The notes beneath the pieces are model-generated. The model made no database searches and was not told the DNA's origin. It saw only the letters and a program-made list of their open reading frames with translations. Below are positions 10,101 through 17,703 of a stretch of DNA of 64,000 nucleotides, one piece after another; within the stretch, counting starts at the first letter, position 1; every line of letters begins with the position of its first letter. Both the position numbers and the translations under genes were made by a program. The DNA lies in contig JACTNA010000032.1 in the NCBI GenBank assembly GCA_014584315.1, positions 1-64,000 on the forward strand, written 5' to 3'. Origin of the DNA: Planctomycetota bacterium. Its GTDB lineage: Bacteria; Planctomycetota; Phycisphaerae; Phycisphaerales; UBA1924.

Positions 10101-13100
10101 CAGTACACCAAGGTCTACCTCAACTTCCGCGACGAGGTCATGCTCGTCGAGACGCCCGACGGGCCTGCGTTCTTCTACAAGCGAGACAATCTCGGCCGCG
10201 TGACGGCGGTCGGCGTGTACGACGATCTTTCGGACATCGACAACGGAGACTGGAAGACGACCGACCCGATCGCGGAGACGACCGGCCGCCGCGCCCTGGT
10301 CGAGGCGGTCTACGACGCCCGCGGCAACCGCCATCGCGTGACGCGCCACAAGATCAGCCAGACCGGCGCGGGGACAAGCTCGGACTCGCTCGACGCCGAC
10401 ACGTGGTTCGACGGGCTCGGCCGGCCGATCAAGGAGAAGGGCAACCAGCTTGTCAAGCGCCTGTACGACCCCCTCGGCCGCGTCCGGCGCGAGTACGTGT
10501 TGGCGAAGGACAACGACACGGCCTATGCCCACGCCCTGGACGTCGCCGGAGACGTCGTGCTGGAGGAGCGGGCGTGGGCCTACGACCTCATGGACAACGT
10601 CCTGCTTGCGCTGCGCGTCGATCGTTTCCACGACAGCACCGCGTCTCTCACCGGCCCCCTGGACGAGAACGACGAGACCGGCGGGGACGGCGACGACCTG
10701 AAGGTGACGGCCGCGGACCTGAACGGCCGGCCGCAGATCACGGCCTTCTGGTACGACCACCTCGACCGGCAGACGGACACAGCCGACTACGGCACGAACG
10801 GAGGCTCGACGTTCGATCGGGACAGCCTCTCCGTTCCGAACCGTCCAACCGGCTCATCCGTGCTGCTCACGAGCCGGGTATACGACGTCGCCGGACGCCT
10901 GAGCGAGGCGGTCGATCCGCTCGACCGTTCCACGGTCTGGACCTACGACGACGCGGGGAAGGTCACGAAGGTCACCCGCAACTACGTGGACGGCACGCCG
11001 GGCGGAGGCGCCCTCGGCGACGAGGACCAGGTCACCGAGTTCGAGTACTGGACGGGAACGAACGACTACGGCACCGGGCGGCTACGGAAGATCATCGCCA
11101 AGAACCCGGGCGAGAGCGATCAGGTCACCGAGTACGTCTACGGCGTCGGCCAGTACAACGGACCCAACGACGAGATCGAGATGGACATCACCGCCGGGCA
11201 CCTTCTGAAGAAGGTGGTCTATCCGGACAGTTCGGATCCGGACGAGGACGCCGTCTGGTTCGGTTACGACCGGGGGCTGCTCGTCAACCAGATGATCGAC
11301 CAGGCGGGCAACGGCACGGTCATCCTGTACGACGAGGCCAAGCGCGAGATTGACCGGCACTTCGCCGTGATCGCAAGCGGTTTCGACACGCGCGTTGACC
11401 GCGTCGTCCGCGAGTACGACGGCCTCGGACGGCTCAGCACGGTCTCGCAAAAGAACGACACCACCGTGCTCGACCAGGTGCGGCTCGAGTACGACGGCTG
11501 GGGGAACCTGGCCGCGTTCACGCAGGACGTCAACTCCGCGCTCGACGGCGACGCGTTCACGGTCGAATACGAGTACGCCAAGCACACCGCCGGCCCGAGC
11601 ACGCTCCTGCGCTCGAAGATGATCTACCCGGACTTGGTCGAAGCGATCTTCGACCCCGGCAACCCCATGAATGTCAACCACGCCGTCTCGTACTACGCGG
11701 GCCGGTGCGACCGCGTCCGCGTCGACGTGGGCGGCTCGCCGGTGACGGTCGTCCACTACGACTTCCTCGGCACGGACCGCGTGGTCGGGACGACCCACTT
11801 CTTCGGCGGCGGGGATGTCCACTCGCGCCACTTCGGCTCGACGAGCGGGAGTTACCCCGACCTGGACGCCTTCAACCGCGTCACCACGAGCCGGTGGAGC
11901 AAGGAGCGTGCGTCGGGTGCGCCGGTGGACTGGTACCGCGAGGACATCGTCTTCGACAGGAACTCGAACATCACCCGGACGGAGCACGGCTATTTCGGCC
12001 TGCTGGACGCCGCGTTCACGATGGACGGGCTTGACCGTCTGCGCGGGATCGAGGTGGGCGACTGGACGGGGAGCGGCATCGACTCGCCGGGTCGGATGGG
12101 CGAGGTCTGGGACCTCTCGCACCTCGGGAACTGGGCGACGCACGGCCTGGACCTCGACGGCGACGGTGACTTCACGGGCTCGGGGGAGTTCGAGGACTTC
12201 CGCACGTTCAACACGGCCAACGAGCTGACGCAGCGTGCCCTGGACACGGACGGGGACACCAACCCGGACGTGACCCTGACGCCGGGGCACGACGCCGTCG
12301 GCAACCTGATCGACGACGGCGACAACTACCTCTTCGTGTACGACACGCGGGGTCGGCTGACGGCGGTCACCGACCGCGCCGAACCGCCGAACACGGTGGC
12401 GGAGTTCCGGTACAACGGGCTGGGCTACCTCATCGGCGAGCACGCGGACTTCAACGCGGACAGCGGGGTGGACGGGGACGATCCGTGGCGATGGTTCGTG
12501 TATGATGAGCGTTGGCGTGTGATCGCGGCGTACCGGGGGACGGACGAGGCCGTCGAGGCGGACGCGAAGGAGCGGTTCGTGTACCACGCGGCGGGGTACA
12601 GGTCGTCGGGGTCGTACATCGACGACCTGATCCTGCGCGACCGCGACGCGGTGCAGCCCGAAGCCGACCCGGAGAACACCGACTCGGCCGACACGTGGCT
12701 GTTCGAGAGCGACGGCGTGCTCGAGGAGCGCGTCTTCATCTGCCAGAACTGGCGTGCGGACGTCGTGCTCGCGCTGGATTCGTCCGGCGCAGCGGTGCAG
12801 CGGGCGTGGTACAGCGCCTACGGCGTGCCGACTGGCGCCGATCGGGCCGACCTGAACGCCGACGGCGTGGTTGACTCGGCGGACGCGTCGGTGTTCGGCG
12901 CGTGGCACGGCGCGAGCGACGTGCGCGCCGACTGGAACCTGGACGGCACGATCAACAGCACCGACACGATCGCGTACCTGAACGCCTACAACTCTGCGGC
13001 GACGCTCGGCGGGCGCGGCGTGCTGTCGTCGTCAGCGTTGGACCTGCGCGTCGGCTACGCCGGCTACCGCTGGGACGCGTTCACGGAACGCTACCACGTG

Positions 13101-13787
13101 CGGCACAGGGTCTACGAGCCGTACCTGGGGATGTGGCAGAGCAGGGATCCGATCACCTATCTCAGCAGGTGTCTGAATCTCTACGAATATGTGCTTGATT
13201 CGCCTCTAAAGTATGTGGATCCACTCGGACTCCAATCGCTGCCAACACCGATTGATCCCGGCGAAGAGCCTTCTTCGCCGAGACAGCCCATGCCGTTCCC
13301 GACCGACGGTGAAGGCAAGCCACTGCCACCGCCGATTCCCCTTCCACCTGGATACGAATGGGAACCAGTCTATAATCCATCAGATGGACCTGAATCACGT
13401 CCGGTCAAATGGAAGCCGAACAAGCCAATACGGCGTCCCGGCGACAAAGGTAGTCAGCCAGGTGCAAGCTGGGATCCCAAGGGCGGACACTGGGATTGCG
13501 ATCCGGGTTACCCGGGAGGGGAACGAATTCGCGTCGATCCGGAAGGCAATCCGGTCGATCACGATGGCAACCCTTTGCCTGTTCCCAAGCCAGGGCCAGA
13601 ATGGGTGACCCCCCCCCCATTTTCAAGCCCGCCTGGCGGCGGCTATTACCAAATCATGCTTCCATCAGAAGTCGACCCTGCAATCGGCATTGGAGCCATG
13701 GGGATTGGGATTGGCGTACTGTGGCAGATGTGTCGCCCTTCGCCTGGCGGCGGCTGCTTCGGGCCGTCTATGCCGATGGCGTTTTGA
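7113..13787 (+). CDS. Giant secreted RHS/YD-repeat polymorphic toxin with embedded dockerin-like module
   Basis: A 2224-residue protein. Residues 1-24 are a signal peptide ending AAGQ. From about residue 240 to 1900 come YD/RHS repeats (YDxxGRL-type units), interrupted near 955-985 by a Gly/Ser/Asp-rich linker. Residues about 1908-1960 hold two EF-hand-like dockerin loops (DLNADGVVDSADAS and DWNLDGTINSTDT). Residues about 1983-2040 are the RHS core box (YEPYLGMWQSRDPI, then YVDPLGL). The last 180 residues differ from the orphan copy and form the variable tip, with a Pro-rich part and the motif WDPKGGHWDCDPGYPGG. RHS proteins encapsulate and deliver a C-terminal toxin. The toxic activity of this tip is not clear. 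An AT-rich immunity candidate follows. Confidence 0.92.
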   Translation: MNAERPIIATLILAASLAPTAAGQILLTHDDALTDVLFASPTRVQDVRPIHLQRGVGIDGTIREEPLFGWAVAGNPWPEAWNGQNRFGVVRLDTGSYSVTAADMALPARGFSWVIGRTYNPRQEVSSYAHSSDGYQGWNWMQTSQPELMFFDNDANPETDELEDMIYLVYGADRFLEFRRAGTGEGGTTPSETTFRGVNGAAGAIEYVAGSPDLYVYHDQNGTEVAFFGGNTASGRADWQMWKITDAAGNTAYIGSTTATTAVTSGYDASGRILLAFDTEGRRYTYTYDTVGSLTRLVEVKAEEDPGGGWTEVQRVEYEYYPDPGTCTSNYAHGEEGDLRQVKVVTPVSDGGAPDLVETTLYRYWRDQAFDDTSDPDEGCDYNPGGPHLLKMVVGTEGVRRFDYLDATFDDDHLTASDADLKPYSDFFGTYHDGTRRLATAVFDGECGCGDAPNGVYAFTYGDNPAYSDSAGYDVDGGYGQWAIRTVVDGPDGAELYHTAVAWTTQYFDEVGQPLTRVESASDPSVTGGNTYWVTHAYRDDAGRLAEIGSPAHTDSYTHDDNGDADGSFTLKNTTNNRDGRVSTFTRESGGDYDGLALSEAHTDVYDAALPKYLRWSRTFFQDTTNGLHAKTVGDFEVVRPLNASLFEFSNLVTSGTTGASETEYDYTFHTALVVETRIVSAPAVSTGFAPASAVATEWYGEDGELLWEQDAEGTITYHGYERGLEVRTVEDADTGVLSNDGVTIPTGLSSSGTLHRDTNFAYDAQGRLVEEELPSGRLVTTHYTALADRRVVVVTAPEHTAGTLYGPAEYEVFNHAGETEAAGVIALAGGDTTTGLDDWIDETEADVIAAVVEGQLASLTAWVYSGTGRKALEQRVFHVIPADMSGVSDTNSEVTQYGYDHAGRLERVLDPTGSEVFRAYTARGQLAKVGLRAEIRGGGALPDNQIIWVTEGGHGGGSPGDGTGGPGGGDGGGSGDSDAPPTASECYYLAEHLQQQYTKVYLNFRDEVMLVETPDGPAFFYKRDNLGRVTAVGVYDDLSDIDNGDWKTTDPIAETTGRRALVEAVYDARGNRHRVTRHKISQTGAGTSSDSLDADTWFDGLGRPIKEKGNQLVKRLYDPLGRVRREYVLAKDNDTAYAHALDVAGDVVLEERAWAYDLMDNVLLALRVDRFHDSTASLTGPLDENDETGGDGDDLKVTAADLNGRPQITAFWYDHLDRQTDTADYGTNGGSTFDRDSLSVPNRPTGSSVLLTSRVYDVAGRLSEAVDPLDRSTVWTYDDAGKVTKVTRNYVDGTPGGGALGDEDQVTEFEYWTGTNDYGTGRLRKIIAKNPGESDQVTEYVYGVGQYNGPNDEIEMDITAGHLLKKVVYPDSSDPDEDAVWFGYDRGLLVNQMIDQAGNGTVILYDEAKREIDRHFAVIASGFDTRVDRVVREYDGLGRLSTVSQKNDTTVLDQVRLEYDGWGNLAAFTQDVNSALDGDAFTVEYEYAKHTAGPSTLLRSKMIYPDLVEAIFDPGNPMNVNHAVSYYAGRCDRVRVDVGGSPVTVVHYDFLGTDRVVGTTHFFGGGDVHSRHFGSTSGSYPDLDAFNRVTTSRWSKERASGAPVDWYREDIVFDRNSNITRTEHGYFGLLDAAFTMDGLDRLRGIEVGDWTGSGIDSPGRMGEVWDLSHLGNWATHGLDLDGDGDFTGSGEFEDFRTFNTANELTQRALDTDGDTNPDVTLTPGHDAVGNLIDDGDNYLFVYDTRGRLTAVTDRAEPPNTVAEFRYNGLGYLIGEHADFNADSGVDGDDPWRWFVYDERWRVIAAYRGTDEAVEADAKERFVYHAAGYRSSGSYIDDLILRDRDAVQPEADPENTDSADTWLFESDGVLEERVFICQNWRADVVLALDSSGAAVQRAWYSAYGVPTGADRADLNADGVVDSADASVFGAWHGASDVRADWNLDGTINSTDTIAYLNAYNSAATLGGRGVLSSSALDLRVGYAGYRWDAFTERYHVRHRVYEPYLGMWQSRDPITYLSRCLNLYEYVLDSPLKYVDPLGLQSLPTPIDPGEEPSSPRQPMPFPTDGEGKPLPPPIPLPPGYEWEPVYNPSDGPESRPVKWKPNKPIRRPGDKGSQPGASWDPKGGHWDCDPGYPGGERIRVDPEGNPVDHDGNPLPVPKPGPEWVTPPPFSSPPGGGYYQIMLPSEVDPAIGIGAMGIGIGVLWQMCRPSPGGGCFGPSMPMAF

Positions 13788-13882
13788 TTCGAAACAAACG
13801 GCCGTGAGCCAGCCTGTTTGTAGTTAAGATGAGTACTGTTGACTAATCCTAGAATAATAGATCTCTTGCCCCAGGACGAGCC

Positions 13883-14383
13883 GTGCGATCACTAAATCAG
13901 AAAGATTGCGAGGATTGGATCAGACAAGTCTTTGGCCGATCTCCAGAACGGCTTCCATGCAGATTCGGTGGAAGCGCGATGCCCGTACGGGCTCTGCATG
14001 TAGGACAAGAGTGGGACGATGCGTTGTTCATTGCAGGGGAACTGTGCAGTGATATTTCGTCCGACAATCGGATATTGCTCTATACGACGCGATGGGGGAT
14101 TTTTAGTTCGCGTCAAGATATTGCCATCTACATGGCATTCTGCCGCGATTCTGGCCTTGACCCGGATATTGTGCGTTTTCCGGGCGCGGAATACTGGCTT
14201 CATGAACGAAGGGTGTTGCAATCTCATCTGGCGATCGCAATACTTTTTATGTGGGACATTGTCCTTTCGCCGGATCTGCCAACGTCGATGATTGAAATAT
14301 CACATGATGGACAACTCGATATTTATGGTTCAGGTATAGAATGGCAATACAAGAATATTCTCGTGAAGTATGCGCAGCCGTAA
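13883..14383 (+). CDS. Candidate immunity protein for the RHS tip
   Basis: A 166-residue protein starting at GTG 13883 with AGGA eight to ten bases upstream. It has no signal peptide or membrane helix and contains WDD and several aromatic residues, like many small cytosolic immunity proteins. Its DNA is clearly more AT-rich than everything around it, as is the end of the RHS gene. That is typical of toxin-immunity pairs that are exchanged horizontally. Position directly downstream of the variable RHS tip is the main argument. No family is recognised. Confidence 0.6.
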   Translation: MRSLNQKDCEDWIRQVFGRSPERLPCRFGGSAMPVRALHVGQEWDDALFIAGELCSDISSDNRILLYTTRWGIFSSRQDIAIYMAFCRDSGLDPDIVRFPGAEYWLHERRVLQSHLAIAILFMWDIVLSPDLPTSMIEISHDGQLDIYGSGIEWQYKNILVKYAQP

Positions 14384-14574
14384 CCTTCGCGCCTTTTCTT
14401 GTTGCTCCATTCAGAGCCGACCAATTTCTGATGTTTATCCTGTGCAGACATGCGCGCCCGAAGGGGGCCTTCAAGCCGCAGCCCATTCGGTAGTGCCTGA
14501 GCATCCCGCCCAGCCCGGTTCGGTAGACGACCGGCCGCCGGCTGGAACCGTCCCCGGTCCCCTGGCGTTGGCTC

Positions 14575-15810
14575 GTGTACGATGAACGCTGGCGTGTGAT
14601 CGCGGCGTACCGCGGGACGGACGAGGCCGTCGAGGCGGACGCGAAGGAGCGGTTCGTGTACCACGCGGCGGGGTACAGGTCGTCGGGGTCGTACATCGAC
14701 GACCTGGTGCTGCGCGACCGGGACGCGGTGCAGCCGGAGGCCGACCCGGCGAACACGGACCCGGCCGAGACGTGGCTGTTCGAGAGCGACGGCGTGCTCG
14801 AGGAGCGCGTCTTCATCTGCCAGAACTGGCGTGCTGACGTTGTGCTCGCGCTGGATTCGTCCGGCGCGGCGGTGCAGCGGGCGTGGTACACGGCCTACGG
14901 CGTGCCGACGGGCGCCGACCGGGCCGACCTGAACGGCGACGGCGTGGTGGACTCGTCAGACGCGTCGATCTTCGGCGCGTGGCACGGGGCGAGCGACGTG
15001 CGTGCCGACTGGAATCTGGACGGCACGATCAACAGCACGGACACGATCGCGTACCTGAACGCGTACAACTCGGCGGTGACCTTCGGCGGCCGCGGCGTGC
15101 TCTCGTCGGCCGCGCTGGACCTGCGCGCCGGCTACGCCGGCTACCGCTGGGACGCGATCACCGAACGCTACCACGTGCGGCATCGGGTGTACGAGCCGTA
15201 CCTGGGCGTGTGGCAGAGCAGGGATCCGATCGAGTACTTCGGCGATTCGTACAACCTCCACGAGTATGTGGGCAGCCGAGCGACCGTTTGGAGAGATCCG
15301 CTCGGTCTCCAGGTGGCGCCTCAGCCCGTCGTGCCACATGACGATCGTCCACACCGTGCTCCGTACGACATATTCCCCGGCGAATCAATCGAGAGCATCA
15401 TCAAGAAGCAGAGAGATGCGATTCAGGACGCTGGAAGGCAAAAGCCACTGAACACCCCAACGGAGGCGATGGACTGCTGCTTCACAGTGAAACAGGGCTA
15501 CCAAGATGCAACGGACGGGTCATTCAAAGACGACTGGGATGGCATCCTGCGCGAGGCGAAGGACGGCATCACCAACATCGGCTCACAATACGCAACGGCT
15601 GGGCTGGTCTGTGGGATCACAGGCTTCACTCGTCACGGCCTAAATCGTGCCATTTCCAGGGGGGTGAAGCCATGCGATATCCTCGATTCCGTGCGGTGTC
15701 CAACAGAAGTCGTGAAGCAGAGTGGCGGTAGAACAAAGTACATCGGTAGAAAGGCTGTCACGATCCTGAATAAGGACGGTAAGGTCATCACCGTGTGGCC
15801 TCAAAGCTGA
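14575..15810 (+). CDS. Orphan RHS C-terminal cassette with alternative toxin tip
   Basis: From about 14563 the DNA nearly repeats 12500-13150 of the full RHS gene: the same YD units, the same dockerin-like loops (DLNGDGVVDSSDAS) and the RHS core up to WQSRDPI. The tip then differs. It has no signal peptide and no upstream RHS shell, so it is a silent or displaced cassette and the GTG at 14575 is only the frame's first start. The tip (about residues 245-411) ends in FTRHGLNRAISRG, GGRTKYIGRKAV and GKVITVWPQS. The spaced His, Arg and terminal Thr resemble BECR-type RNases of polymorphic toxins. That is inference. Confidence 0.7.
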   Translation: MYDERWRVIAAYRGTDEAVEADAKERFVYHAAGYRSSGSYIDDLVLRDRDAVQPEADPANTDPAETWLFESDGVLEERVFICQNWRADVVLALDSSGAAVQRAWYTAYGVPTGADRADLNGDGVVDSSDASIFGAWHGASDVRADWNLDGTINSTDTIAYLNAYNSAVTFGGRGVLSSAALDLRAGYAGYRWDAITERYHVRHRVYEPYLGVWQSRDPIEYFGDSYNLHEYVGSRATVWRDPLGLQVAPQPVVPHDDRPHRAPYDIFPGESIESIIKKQRDAIQDAGRQKPLNTPTEAMDCCFTVKQGYQDATDGSFKDDWDGILREAKDGITNIGSQYATAGLVCGITGFTRHGLNRAISRGVKPCDILDSVRCPTEVVKQSGGRTKYIGRKAVTILNKDGKVITVWPQS

Positions 15811-15834
15811 TGATGCTCGTAACAGGAACGATCG

Positions 15835-16080
15835 ATGCAGCGTTCAGTTCGTATCCCGACCGCCTCTCAAGCACTGCTTCGCGAGGTCTTAGGCTTGCGA
15901 GCGCCGCACCTGCTCGCGTTGTTGCCGACGCGTTACGAATTCTCGCTCGATGTCAAGATACTCGACGAGATCAGGAGTGTTCTCGGAGACGAGATGTGTA
16001 CATCGGGCCTTGATTCGAATGACGAACCCAACGATCGTGGTCTGGCCATCGAGGACCTTATTGACCTGCTCGGGCCGTGA
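15835..16080 (+). CDS. Candidate immunity protein for the orphan RHS tip
   Basis: An 81-residue acidic protein 24 bases after the orphan RHS stop (LREVLGLRAPHLLALLPTRY, then an acidic C-terminus IEDLIDLLGP). Its size, its position and the absence of any targeting signal fit an immunity protein for the adjacent tip. No family is recognised. AGGAACG lies upstream of the ATG at a reasonable distance. Confidence 0.5.
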   Translation: MQRSVRIPTASQALLREVLGLRAPHLLALLPTRYEFSLDVKILDEIRSVLGDEMCTSGLDSNDEPNDRGLAIEDLIDLLGP

Positions 16081-16368
16081 TTGGATCACCGGCATGCGGA
16101 CCCCGTAGTGTTCCGCTGTTCGGCTGAATGCCGAACCGTGGGATCTCTCAGGTGGGACCTCTGAATAACCTCCCACTTGGGCCACAGCCGGTGATGTCGA
16201 TTCCGGAGTACTTCCCGCGGTGGGCCGCGATACTCTGTCCTCTGGCCTGGAGGTCGCGTCGCCGGGGCTCTGCGAGCTACGCGGCGAGCCGCTCGTCGCT
16301 CTTGAGCGCTCCGCCCAACCGCGTCCGACGCCAGAACTTGCAGGAAGACGACTGGCGTGAGTCCGGGC
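16081..16368. other. Spacer between RHS cassettes, no gene seen
   Basis: This stretch of about 290 bases separates the second immunity candidate from the third RHS copy. I see no convincing reading frame, RNA gene or ribosome site. Like 14384-14574 it is probably debris left by cassette recombination. Confidence 0.4.
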
Positions 16369-16626
16369 CAGCGGGGTGGACGGGGACGACCCCTGGCGGT
16401 GGTTCGTGTACGATAAGCGTTGGTGTGTGATCGCGTCGTACGGGGGGACGGACGAGTCCGTCGAGTCGGACGCGAAGGAGCGGTTCGTGTACCACGCGGC
16501 GGGGTACAGGTCGTCGGGGTCGTACATCGACGACCTGATCCTGCGCGATCGCGACGCGGTGCAGCCCGAGGCCGACCCGGCGAGCACGGACGCGGCCGAC
16601 ACGTGGCTGTTCGAGAGCGACGGCGT
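16369..16626 (+). pseudogene. Second orphan RHS remnant, truncated
   Basis: About 258 bases that match 12461-12720 of the full RHS gene (same YHAAGYRSSGSYIDDLILRD segment, with several substitutions). Homology starts abruptly at CAGCGGGGTGGA and stops abruptly in the codons for FESDGV. It lacks the dockerin loops, RHS core and any tip. The abrupt end next to the tmRNA-linked element may mark the element's left border or an older deletion. Confidence 0.75.
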
Positions 16627-17236
16627 CGCCCGAGGCCAGCCCAGCGCGCACTCATTGCATGCCGCGACCGGCTCAAGCGAGCCACGCGCGCGCTGATTTC
16701 GTTGAGCCGGTCTTGCGGCCGCGCTGCGGCCGCGAAACGCTCGTGCCGAGCGGTGCGCCGTCGTGCGCGGCACTGCGCGTCGGTGCGTGCGACCCTCGAA
16801 TGCCGCGCGCAGCGCTGCGCAAGGCGCATTTCTTCGCACGCCGCTCGCTACAATCAGCGCGGAGATTCACGTGCGCATGCGCACCGCCGCGGCCAGTTCG
16901 AATCGCCCCGCGCCGCTCGCGCAGCGCGCTCCCCCGCGCACCAATAGCGGCAGCGGGGGGGAGGGGGGGGCGTATGGGTCCTCCCCGGGGGGATCCGGCC
17001 AGGACATCCCGCCGGGAACAGCGACGCGACCCGACCGACTTACTTCAGGTTGTCCGACCTGTCCGACGGGCGTTCCCGCGTGCGGCCGCACGGTGGCCCA
17101 CGTCGGCCCGGGGGAGGCGGGCGGGCACGGGACGCGACGGCGCGGTGGGAGGCCCGGACGGGCCGACGACGGGGGCCGGTTCGGGTCCGGGCACAGCGGT
17201 GATGGCACGGACGCACGCGGGAGCAAGGAGCGCTCC
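16627..17236. other. Gene-free left part of the element
   Basis: About 610 bases without a convincing gene. Frames are open on several strands, but the products are low-complexity Arg/Ala/Gly-rich and start without ribosome sites. It contains a tandem TGCGGCCGCG pair near 16714-16734, the phased TGCGC array at 16754-16788, a TACAAT box at 16849-16854 and a tandem TGTCCGAC pair near 17051-17068. It may hold attachment and control sequences of the element. Confidence 0.45.
16754..16788. repeat. TGCGC motifs at exact 10-bp phase, left array
   Basis: TGCGC at 16754, 16764 and 16774 and TGCGT at 16784, all in the same orientation with five variable bases between. The one-helical-turn phase suggests a cooperative protein-binding array. 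The same phase occurs at the right end of the element (25539-25563). Integrase arm sites are a possible reading. Confidence 0.5.
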
Positions 17237-17470
17237 ATGAAGGTCGAGCCCCGGAACATCGGTCGTCGCACGCACATCAAGCGCGTCGCCGGTGCGGCGG
17301 TGCGCCGGTGGGAGCTGTTCGCGGAGCGCGTCGCGCCGCGGTACGACGCGGACGGGGTCGAGCGGCCGGGCCGGGCGGGCGGAGCCGCTGCGCCAGACGA
17401 GCAGAAGACGGGCTCCGCCGGGATCGAGGCCCGCGCGGCGTCCCGGTTCATGGCGGGGGCGAGGGGATGA
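17237..17470 (+). CDS. Small basic protein of the element
   Basis: A 77-residue protein (starts MKVEPRNIGRRTHIKRVAGA) with an AAGGAG site six bases before the ATG. It is strongly basic at its N-terminus and has no recognised family. Its stop overlaps the start of the next gene (ATGA). As the first gene of the run that leads into the terminase, it could be a DNA-binding or packaging accessory protein. That is only context. Confidence 0.55.
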   Translation: MKVEPRNIGRRTHIKRVAGAAVRRWELFAERVAPRYDADGVERPGRAGGAAAPDEQKTGSAGIEARAASRFMAGARG

Positions 17471-17703
17471 GCGAGCGAGCGGCACCGGTCACGGGGGCGG
17501 GGCAGCGTCCGTCGCTGAACCCCGCCGCGCTCTCGGTCGCCGACGCGGCCCTGGTGCTCACGCGTCTGGGCGGCGGACCTGTCACGGAGGAGTTGATCGA
17601 GGCGGACCTCGAGGCCGGTGCGCCGACCAACGCCGACGGGAGCATCAACCTCGTGCACTACGCGGCGTGGCTTGTGCGGGAGATGGGGCGGCGTGGCGAT
17701 TGA
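17467..17703 (+). CDS. Stand-alone paralogue of the terminase N-terminal domain
   Basis: A 78-residue protein. Its second half (ALVLTRLGGG, then DGSINLVHYAAWLVREMG) matches the first 60 residues of the terminase that follows (LCRLLNSTPLG, then RVDLIRYVAWLVVARHE) in spacing and key residues: a leading Asn/Asp-Pro, a Leu-rich helix, and a closing [VI]xYxAWLV helix. The domain could be a small helix-turn-helix. A small terminase-subunit role is plausible because it directly precedes the large subunit and overlaps it by 11 bases. No family name is certain. Confidence 0.65.
   Translation: MSERAAPVTGAGQRPSLNPAALSVADAALVLTRLGGGPVTEELIEADLEAGAPTNADGSINLVHYAAWLVREMGRRGD

Noticed and set aside
7990..12500. 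Repeats within the RHS gene as separate DNA repeats
   Set aside because: They are degenerate YD protein repeats, not conserved at DNA level, and are covered by the gene entry.
11082..12908. A 608-codon open frame antisense to the RHS gene
   Set aside because: Composition is typical of a shadow frame, and the RHS repeats on the other strand are unmistakable.
16860..16920. Possible left attachment site (AGTTCGAATCGCCCCGCGCC) resembling the tmRNA 3' end
   Set aside because: Only a loose match to GTTCGATTCCCCCCGGCTCC. It shares too few consecutive bases to call an att duplicate, so the element's left border remains open.
16763..17470. A longer version of the 77-residue element protein, starting at 16763
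   Set aside because: The extra 158 residues are low-complexity and have no ribosome site, whereas ATG 17237 has AAGGAG at a good distance.
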